The notes beneath the pieces are model-generated. The model saw only the letters and a list, made by a program, of their open reading frames with translations. It was not told where the DNA came from and did not search any database. Position numbers and translations under genes: made by a program. This document shows, piece by piece, positions 53,201 to 57,933 of a stretch of 57,933 nt of DNA (its first letter is position 1; every line of letters begins with the position of its first letter). The DNA comes from JBAZLV01 sp041650055. Its GTDB lineage: Bacteria; Nitrospirota; UBA9217. The stretch covers positions 1 through 57,933 of the forward strand of contig JBAZLV010000011.1 of the NCBI GenBank assembly GCA_041650055.1, given 5' to 3'.

Positions 53201-55896
53201 ATACTGGCAATGATATTTGCTCCTGCATGGATGGGTGAGTTATCTGCGTTCGAAAACGTATTGCCCGTTATCGTTGGGGTAATATTTGTTGATCCGATAA
53301 AAAGACCGTTCCCTATCGTTGAATTGGTGATCGACAATGCTGAAGATGCTGAGTTGAGATACATGCCATATTTCCCAGCAGTGTTTACTATTGAAACACT
53401 GTAGTTTGAAATAACCGGAGAACCGCTGCCATAGACACCATTGCCTGCAGTATAGAGGTTGGTTAGGCTTCCACCGGTTATCGTCGGATTTGAAGAATTC
53501 AGATACATGCCATATGTTCCGCTAGTCGTATTGGCAACGCTAATCGTTACGTTTTCAAAAAGAGAATTGGAATTGCTTAAGCTCACATATCTGTTGACAT
53601 CCGTTATTGTGCTGTTTCTTATTGCTGGAGAAGCGGAATTGATTGAAAGCCCTGTTGAATAGGAAAGATCACAGTATTCAAGTGCTGTTGTGCTGTCGAC
53701 GGTTCCATCGTAAAAGGTTATCCCTGCCCATGTGCCGGTTGTTCCATTTCGAGTGAAGGTAATGCGATTTCCGGATGTTCCTTGCGCTATGAGAGCGCCC
53801 TGGTTGGTACTGTCTCCAATCTGGAGGCCAGAGCCTGAGTTGAATTTCACCACGACACCGGGCTCGATCGTCAAGGTTACCGGTGTGGTAGCTGTTCCAT
53901 AAACCTGCACAGTAGAAGTGACGAGATAAGGACTGTTGGCAAGGGTCCAGGTAGTATCAGCCGAAATGCGGCCGCCGACAGAGGTTGGCTGACCGGAATT
54001 CACGGTAATCGTAACCGAGGCTGTGCCTGTATTGCCTGCCGCATCTGTCGACTGCACCGTAATAGTATGCTGTCCCTCAATCAAGGTATCGAGCGTATTT
54101 CCCGACACTTTGTTGACTACAACCCCGTCAACTTTTACGATCACTGTTCCATCGCTCACGGTGTAGGTGAGGAGTGGTGTATTGTTGCTGGTAGTACCTG
54201 CTTGAGGCGAGGTGATTGTTACGGTCGGAGCTGTTGTATCGAGTGTGATGGTTGCATGGTAGGCGCTGGACCAGGTGCCGGCTGTGTCTTTGTATTTTAC
54301 CGAAACGGTCTTTGTTCCATCACCGGCAGCAAGCATCCAGGTCTTTGTTGTTGCATATGCTTCTGCTGTTGACCAGGTGGTTCCATCATTACTAAACTGC
54401 ATCTGAGAGACACCGCTTCCTGTGTCTGTTGCATTGAGGGTAAGCGTTACTGATGCGTTATTCGTTATCGTTGCATTGTTGTTTATCGTGATTGTGCCGG
54501 TAGGAGCTATGGTGTCTGCAAAACTGGCACTGATCGTATGATTGGCGGTTACATTCGCAAAACTGTAGGTTATGACCGTTCCTACGGATGTTCCATCCAC
54601 CAGAACACTGGCAATACCATAGCCGGTGTTCGGCGTTATGGTGAATGTTGCCGTTGCACCGGATATAACATTTATGGCGCCTGTCGGAGCTATGGTTCCA
54701 TTGGGGCCTGCGGCGGCAGTGATGGTGTAGGAGGAACCTGTGGCAGTAAACGTTGCACTGATGGTGTGATTGGCTGTCACGTTCGTGAAGGTATAGGTGC
54801 TTACTGCTCCTACTGAAACATTGTCCACAAGTACATTTGATATGGAATATCCTGTATTCGGCGTTATCGTGAATGTCCTGTTAGACCCGCTGGCTACAGC
54901 AACCGTACCGGTCGGAGAAATGCTGCCATTTACTCCTGCTGATACGGTGATGGTTCTGATGGTTTGGTTTGTTACACTGGAATATGCGGAATAGTTTTTG
55001 CCGTCGTACGCTCTGACTCGGTAATAGTAGGTTTTACCGACAGTAAGTCCGGTATTTTGAAAGGTCGTGACATCGGCATTGACGGAACCAAGGGAAGAGT
55101 ATGTGCCGCCCGCGCTTGTGGCCCGGCTGATGTCATACCGGGTTTCATAACTTATGTCCGTCCAGGAAAGATTTATCTGGGAAGCGGAGGCAACATCTGT
55201 TGTTAGATTTGTCGGGGCGGCAAGAATCGGCGTGGTTGCGCTCGTAACCGGTGTGTATGCGGAGTATATTGTGCTTTTGTATGCCCGTATCCGGTAATAA
55301 TACATAGTATTTTGAATTCTGCCCGTGTCTGAATAGGTTGTGATATTTGCGCCGAGCGTTGCTATGACAGAGTAAGTTCCTCCCGCGGAGGTTGCTCTCT
55401 CGACCTTGTATCCGCTCTCATCTATTGCATTATCCTGCCAGGTGAGATCGATCCGGGAGGATGTTACCGCTGAAACAATGAGATTTGTTGGAGCTGGATA
55501 ACCTTGAGTTGTTGCAGTGACAACGTTTGTGTATGCTGAATAGGTGGTGCCTATATATGCGCGGACGCGATAATAGTAAGCTTTGTTTTGAGTAAGCCCG
55601 GTGCTTGAATAGCTTGTAACATTCGCTCCAAGCGTTGCTATAGTCGTATAGGAACCTGTGGCACTTGTTGCACGTTCTACCTTGAATCCCGTCTCATCTG
55701 TGGAATTGTCTTGCCAGGTCAGGTTGATCTGGGAATATGATACTGGCGTGGCGGTGAGGGTCGTCGGCGCGATTGGCGCCGCTGCCCAGGAAACGTCTAA
55801 CCAAAAAGGTCCGAGCAGTGCGAAAATAGTATAAAGGAATGTATGAAAAAAAATTCGTGATAATTTGTTGTTTGTAATTGCATGAGACTGGTCCAT
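50287..55896 (-). CDS. 1869-residue exported multidomain protein (FN3, InlB-B-like, Ig-like, beta-helix, FlgD-like)
   Basis: A signal peptide (about 1-39, ending SWAAA) precedes three fibronectin type III domains (about 40-130, 132-222, 224-312; LTWQDNSTDETGFKVERA pattern). Two InlB B-repeat-like units follow (about 313-385 and 390-465; FTITPNTGYxIxxVLVDxxSVG), then Ig-like domains (about 470-660). Two right-handed parallel beta-helix blocks (about 665-1150; TLTIEPGVVVKFNSGSGLQ, ALEYCDLSYS, NPTYGVYNASTTIDVDARDNYWG) come next. Several FlgD/Ig-like domains make up the C-terminal 700 residues. No anchor or sorting motif is seen. The gene heads the run that includes the Cys-rich proteins and Rhs. 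A surface adhesin or polysaccharide-binding role is likely but unproven. Confidence 0.9.
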   Translation of the reverse strand: MDQSHAITNNKLSRIFFHTFLYTIFALLGPFWLDVSWAAAPIAPTTLTATPVSYSQINLTWQDNSTDETGFKVERATSATGSYTTIATLGANVTSYSSTGLTQNKAYYYRVRAYIGTTYSAYTNVVTATTQGYPAPTNLIVSAVTSSRIDLTWQDNAIDESGYKVERATSAGGTYSVIATLGANITTYSDTGRIQNTMYYYRIRAYKSTIYSAYTPVTSATTPILAAPTNLTTDVASASQINLSWTDISYETRYDISRATSAGGTYSSLGSVNADVTTFQNTGLTVGKTYYYRVRAYDGKNYSAYSSVTNQTIRTITVSAGVNGSISPTGTVAVASGSNRTFTITPNTGYSISNVLVDNVSVGAVSTYTFTNVTANHTISATFTATGSSYTITAAAGPNGTIAPTGAINVISGATATFTITPNTGYGIASVLVDGTSVGTVITYSFANVTANHTISASFADTIAPTGTITINNNATITNNASVTLTLNATDTGSGVSQMQFSNDGTTWSTAEAYATTKTWMLAAGDGTKTVSVKYKDTAGTWSSAYHATITLDTTAPTVTITSPQAGTTSNNTPLLTYTVSDGTVIVKVDGVVVNKVSGNTLDTLIEGQHTITVQSTDAAGNTGTASVTITVNSGQPTSVGGRISADTTWTLANSPYLVTSTVQVYGTATTPVTLTIEPGVVVKFNSGSGLQIGDSTNQGALIAQGTSGNRITFTRNGTTGTWAGITFYDGTVDSTTALEYCDLSYSTGLSINSASPAIRNSTITDVNRYVSLSNSNSLFENVTISVANTTSGTYGMYLNSSNPTITGGSLTNLYTAGNGVYGSGSPVISNYSVSIVNTAGKYGMYLNSASSALSITNSTIGNGLFIGSTNITPTITGNTFSNADNSPIHAGANIIASIMNNNTVTGMTSAGKIEIVGEQIKQDTQWKKWAAPYVVTSGYIYVYKDTTTASTLTIDPGVTIKFNTSTALQVGSGSTKGILVAKGTSSNRILFTSNQVTSTPGSWYGIKFSGDAASSSSLEHATIEYAGTGGGYSNANLTLSSSSPVIKNCLIRNSAGSGIYSSSALSLPTIRDSEITGNKWGVYATNSNLTIKNTKIYSNPTYGVYNASTTIDVDARDNYWGASTGPTYSGNSQGTGDKINDHVLYNPWLGQAPGATLTINDAKVLPASLNPVGDYVTFTATISSSATWTITITDTNNITVKSFTGTGTSINQKWYGENASAVKVNDGAYYYSISAKDSSGNTASSPQGMIMVSRQIPIAILNPPTDNQIFPCGSTINITGTAADSTDFKNYSLDYGTGENPTAWTNLKTATTAVTNALLSAWNTSALTGTLYTVKLTVTDNAGNIATETSRVRLLCIQNPAVSEPYISPNANGVKDTTTISSTFSYPSNWTITLKNSSSTTVRTYTGTGTAMNQVWDGKNTSGTVVPNGTYSYQIAAVSSETTTVAAPAKTGTIIVDVTNPTAQITAPATNAVLKDAVPVTGTASDTNIDTYKVEYGPASGSGPWNLISSATTSVTSSTLATWVTNDSTNAVLVPNGSYLLKLTVTDKAGNISTTSVPVSTNNLTISNVGISSKTINTANSEMSTISFTVSSQATVTFKIIPEKQGPAGTPIYQTAKTCAAGACSFTWNGKNNTGMVVPDEAYLLILAASDGAKTDTYSPLQPTGTGTVSCSQSTGLDPVKNIPLVVTYNPTQASRVNINISWGSQNFKIQDAVAAAPGSHTYTWDGRNPSNKLLDVGAQSSCTIASLIRENHIITTGDTISATDIKTDPYAMQLAYGHLTKIKYTLPRNANVTVKLTSPSGTVITLVSNQLQTAGQPETTWNGMDTSDTTGKKTLVTEEGDYMVTIQAVNPVTGTSSITKGNLRIGY

Positions 55897-56203
55897 AAGA
55901 CCTCCTAAAATATGAGCCGCTGCTTATCGTTAAGCCTGCTCAAGCTGCTAAAGTTATTAGTTCTCTATGAAGTTTTAGATAGGAGAAGAGACAAACAAAA
56001 AAGTTTTGTTTTTTATATCATCGGCAAGGCAGATTGTCAATAGCCGAAGGGTGCCCATATATGGGTATTTTATGGGTATGCAGATTGTTGCAGAATGCGC
56101 TGTTTATTCATTCGTTGAATCATGATTGGTCTCGAATAGAAGCTTGATTCGGAGTGAAGTCGACACTGCTGAATGTATCTTTGGCACATCTTATAATTTT
56201 TTC
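55897..56203. other. Gene-free interval between the exported giant and the SOS locus
   Basis: AT-rich, with no credible coding sequence. It must hold the minus-strand promoter of the 1869-residue gene, but I see no clear -35/-10 pair. A TATAAT hexamer occurs just upstream of the lexA promoter (about 56192). Confidence 0.5.
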
Positions 56204-56232
56204 TTGACAGTGAACGATTGTTCACTTACAAT
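56204..56232 (+). promoter_or_regulatory. lexA promoter with a LexA-type operator filling the spacer
   Basis: TTGACA (56204-56209), a 17-bp spacer and TACAAT (56227-56232) form a near-consensus promoter. The spacer contains the perfect 16-bp palindrome GTGAACGATTGTTCAC (56210-56225). GAAC-N4-GTTC is the half-site arrangement of Gram-positive-type LexA boxes. The position would block RNA polymerase directly, as expected for autoregulation. Confidence 0.85.
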
Positions 56233-56238
56233 ATTCCC

Positions 56239-56328
56239 ATGTCGCCGGTTACTGTTAACGAAAAAAAGCTACAGTCTAAAATTACTGCAATTCGGAAATT
56301 CTACGAGAAAAACGGCAGAATGCCAAGT
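56239..56328 (+). pseudogene. lexA: 5-prime fragment of a lexA-like SOS repressor gene (codons 1-30)
   Basis: The ATG at 56239, 7 bp after the -10, opens MSPVTVNEKKLQSKITAIRK followed by FYEKNGRMPS. This aligns with the first helix and turn of the LexA winged-helix domain (xxIxxFYxxNGxMPSxxEI). It is then cut by an IS200/IS605-type element; translation would run into the element and stop after four foreign codons (HDAPA). Joined to the fragment at 57065 it gives an uninterrupted 198-residue LexA. Confidence 0.88.
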
Positions 56329-57064
56329 CATGACGCACCGGCGTAGCCGGTGGCTTGAATAGCCCCATAGGGGCATTGTTACTGGCTCCCCTTAAGGGGA
56401 TATTTTCTCTCTTTACATCTCACTGCTGCTTTAATTATTCCAGCGATCAACCGCTTACCATTTTTGCTGCTCTCTTACGCCACGCTTACTGGCTTCCCTA
56501 AAAGGGATTGCTCGGATCCCTATCGTACTTATCTGCTATCGACTCATTGATCTCCTGATCTTGAATGTATTTCCGTACCCGAGCCTCATCCAAGCCTACT
56601 GTGCTTACACAGTATCCTCGTGCCCAAAAACTGTGCCCCTTGAAGTTCTTCCTGTGTTTGCTGTATCGCTCAAACACCGTCATTGCGCTTTTCCCCTTCA
56701 AATACCCCAGAATTGTCGATACTGCATATTTCGGCGGTATCGAGAGACACAGGTGTATATGATCGATACAGGCCTTCCCTTCCAGAATCTTTACTCCCTT
56801 GTACTCGCACAGCTTCCGAAGTATCGTGCCTACCTCACGTCGGAGCTGTCCATAGATCACCTTCCGACGATTCTTCGGCACCCATACAACATGGTATTTA
56901 CATTCCCAAACTGTATGTGCTAAACTCTCTTTCACCATTTGCTCCTTTCTTACGTTTGACCGCTGGAATAGGGCCAATTGTAGGAAAGGAGCTTTTTTAT
57001 TGCAAATACTTCAGCATAGCTTTTGCTATTCTCCCCAGCGTAGCTGGGGGCTTAGCTTATGAGT
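56329..57064 (-). mobile_element. IS200/IS605-family element (about 736 bp) inserted in lexA
   Basis: Subterminal hairpins lie near each end: CACCGGC-GTA-GCCGGTG (56336-56352) and CCCCAGC-GTA-GCTGGGG (57033-57049). They share the GTA loop and replace inverted repeats, as is typical of this family. One Y1 transposase gene is inside, on the minus strand. There is no target duplication: the lexA frame resumes exactly after a shared AGT (56326-56328 and 57062-57064), so the boundary is ambiguous by up to 3 bp. Confidence 0.9.
56498..56938 (-). CDS. tnpA: IS200/IS605-family Y1 (HUH) transposase
   Basis: From the ATG at 56938 (AAAGGAG before it) the product is 146 residues, the usual TnpA length. 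CKYHVVWVPKNRRK, the HUH metal motif in ACIDHIHLCLSIPP and the C-terminal catalytic Tyr in WARGYCVSTVG are all intact, so the element may still be active. It moves single-stranded DNA by the peel-and-paste route known for IS200/IS605. No TnpB gene accompanies it. Confidence 0.93.
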   Translation of the reverse strand: MVKESLAHTVWECKYHVVWVPKNRRKVIYGQLRREVGTILRKLCEYKGVKILEGKACIDHIHLCLSIPPKYAVSTILGYLKGKSAMTVFERYSKHRKNFKGHSFWARGYCVSTVGLDEARVRKYIQDQEINESIADKYDRDPSNPF

Positions 57065-57571
57065 TATTCGGAAATTGGCGCTCTCATCGGCTTCCGTTCA
57101 AAAAATGCAGTGTTCAAGCTTATTGACAAACTCCAAAGTCTTCGTATTCTCGAAAAGGACAAAAAAGGCAAGCTTATTCCTCTGTCTCTCGTGAATCCAG
57201 TCCGAGTTTTAGGAACTGTCGAGGCTGGCTTTCCGTCTCCCGCAGAAGAAGAGCTTGTTGACACCCTATCTTTGGACAATCTTTTGATCCAGAACCGGGA
57301 AGCCTCCTTTCTGCTTAAAGTTTCAGGAGATTCCATGACAGGAGCCGGTATCATGCCGGGAGACATGGTTATTGTAGATAAAAGCCAGACAGCAAAAAGC
57401 GGGGATATCGTGATTGCGCAGGTGGACGGCGAGTGGACCTTAAAGTATTTACGAAAGCGAGGAGAACATGTCTCGCTTATTGCGGCAAATCCTAAATACC
57501 AACCCATCAAACCCAAGAACGAGCTCAAAATTGCAGGCGTTGTCACAGCAGTTCTCCGGAAATACAAATAA
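57059..57571 (+). pseudogene. lexA: 3-prime part of the interrupted lexA-like gene
   Basis: Genuine lexA sequence starts at 57065 (YSEIGALIGFRSKNAVFKLIDKL, helices 2-3 of the HTH). An ATG supplied by the IS end at 57059 could start a 170-residue product. The rest is complete: Ala-Gly cleavage site in GTVEAGFPSP, catalytic Ser in VSGDSMTGAGIMPGD, and catalytic Lys in GEWTLKYLRKRG. Such a product would keep the recognition helix and autoproteolysis domain but lose helix 1, so DNA binding is probably lost. Because the operator is separated from it, SOS autoregulation at this locus is broken unless the element is excised. Confidence 0.9.
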
Positions 57572-57626
57572 TAATCTTACTCTGTGACAGTATCTAATGT
57601 AAGAAGGCAGATCCTATTTTTTCTTA

Positions 57627-57933
57627 ATGAAGAACGACCGACCCCTTACCATATCGTCCTGGCCAAAGGCTATTCTCCATCTTGATGCAGATGCTTTTTT
57701 CGCCTCATGCGAGCAGGCTATCCATCCGGAACTCAAAGGGAGACCGGTAATAACTGGAAAGGAACGCGGGATCGTTGCTGCTGCCAGTTATGAGGCCAAG
57801 GCCAAAGGCATTCAGCGGGGAACCAGGCTTTTTGAGGTTAAGAAGATATGCCCGGATGCGGTGATACTTCCCTCTGACTATGAAACGTACAGTCTGTTTT
57901 CAATCAGGATGTTCAATATCCTTAGGCGGTTCT
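57627..57933 (+). CDS. dinB: Y-family DNA polymerase (DinB/Pol IV-like), 5-prime part, runs off the window
   Basis: The ATG at 57627 opens 102 codons: AILHLDADAFFASCEQAIHP carries the first catalytic Asp and the steric-gate Phe. GRPVITG, GIVAAASYEAKAKGIQRGT and CPDAVILPSDYETY are typical Y-family polymerase blocks. The C-terminal finger and little-finger domains lie outside the window. It begins 55 bp after lexA, the familiar lexA-translesion polymerase pairing, and was probably SOS-controlled from the promoter at 56204. With the IS in between its transcription is uncertain. Confidence 0.93.
   Translation, partial: MKNDRPLTISSWPKAILHLDADAFFASCEQAIHPELKGRPVITGKERGIVAAASYEAKAKGIQRGTRLFEVKKICPDAVILPSDYETYSLFSIRMFNILRRF

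Noticed and set aside
54067..54816. Plus-strand open frames opposite the 1869-residue gene with many Gly and Cys codons
   Set aside because: They are antisense shadows of a repetitive Thr/Gly/Val-rich coding sequence, without ribosome binding sites or family motifs.
30439..56200. Whole 26-kb accessory stretch as a single GInt-type island
   Set aside because: The recombinase set differs from ginABCD, and no matching repeat to the left border was found near 56 kb; only a local 12-of-14 repeat at 37244 is seen.

Overview
The window looks like a chromosomal piece of a Gram-negative, probably anaerobic bacterium of the Desulfobacterota (Deltaproteobacteria-like) or a neighbouring phylum. Evidence for this is the pilMNOPQ cluster with a lipoprotein secretin, BamD, a TonB-dependent receptor, a selenocysteine-type SelD, a class I hybrid-cluster protein (Hcp) and a GlgC/TsaD/MurI housekeeping set. 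No rRNA gene or taxon-specific marker is present, so the placement is an inference.

Layout. Positions 1-30.4 kb are ordinary chromosome: an RRM protein, a GGDEF sensor with a TPR lipoprotein, the type IV pilus assembly operon on the minus strand behind a small HTH gene with a strong promoter, then murI, glgC, a nitroreductase, a DUF610 deacetylase-like protein, tsaD, a DEAD-box helicase, cspA, initiator tRNA-Met, a lytic transglycosylase, selD (a selenoprotein read through an in-frame TGA), marC, ribD, a TonB receptor / ABC-type binding protein / histidine kinase run, glutamate dehydrogenase, hcp, thioredoxin and bamD.

Positions 30.4-56.2 kb are accessory. First comes a plus-strand module of a zinc-ribbon protein and two very large tyrosine-recombinase-like proteins, only one of which keeps the nucleophilic tyrosine, then an IS3-type remnant. 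After it, all on the minus strand, lies an array built around a secreted YD-repeat (Rhs-type) protein of 1338 residues. It is followed by small exported proteins and two displaced C-terminal Rhs modules, one split by an IS630-family element with a TA duplication. Upstream of the Rhs gene are four small exported proteins with CC-x5-CC repeats (DPCCG type) and an 1869-residue exported protein made of fibronectin-III, InlB-B-like, Ig-like and beta-helix regions. The Cys-rich family and its linkage to these two giant exported proteins is the best candidate here for an undescribed system.

Positions 56.2-57.9 kb carry an SOS locus. A lexA-like gene has a perfect palindrome exactly filling the 17-bp spacer of its promoter. 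The gene is cut by an IS200/IS605-type element after codon 30, and is followed by the start of a Y-family DNA polymerase gene that runs off the window.
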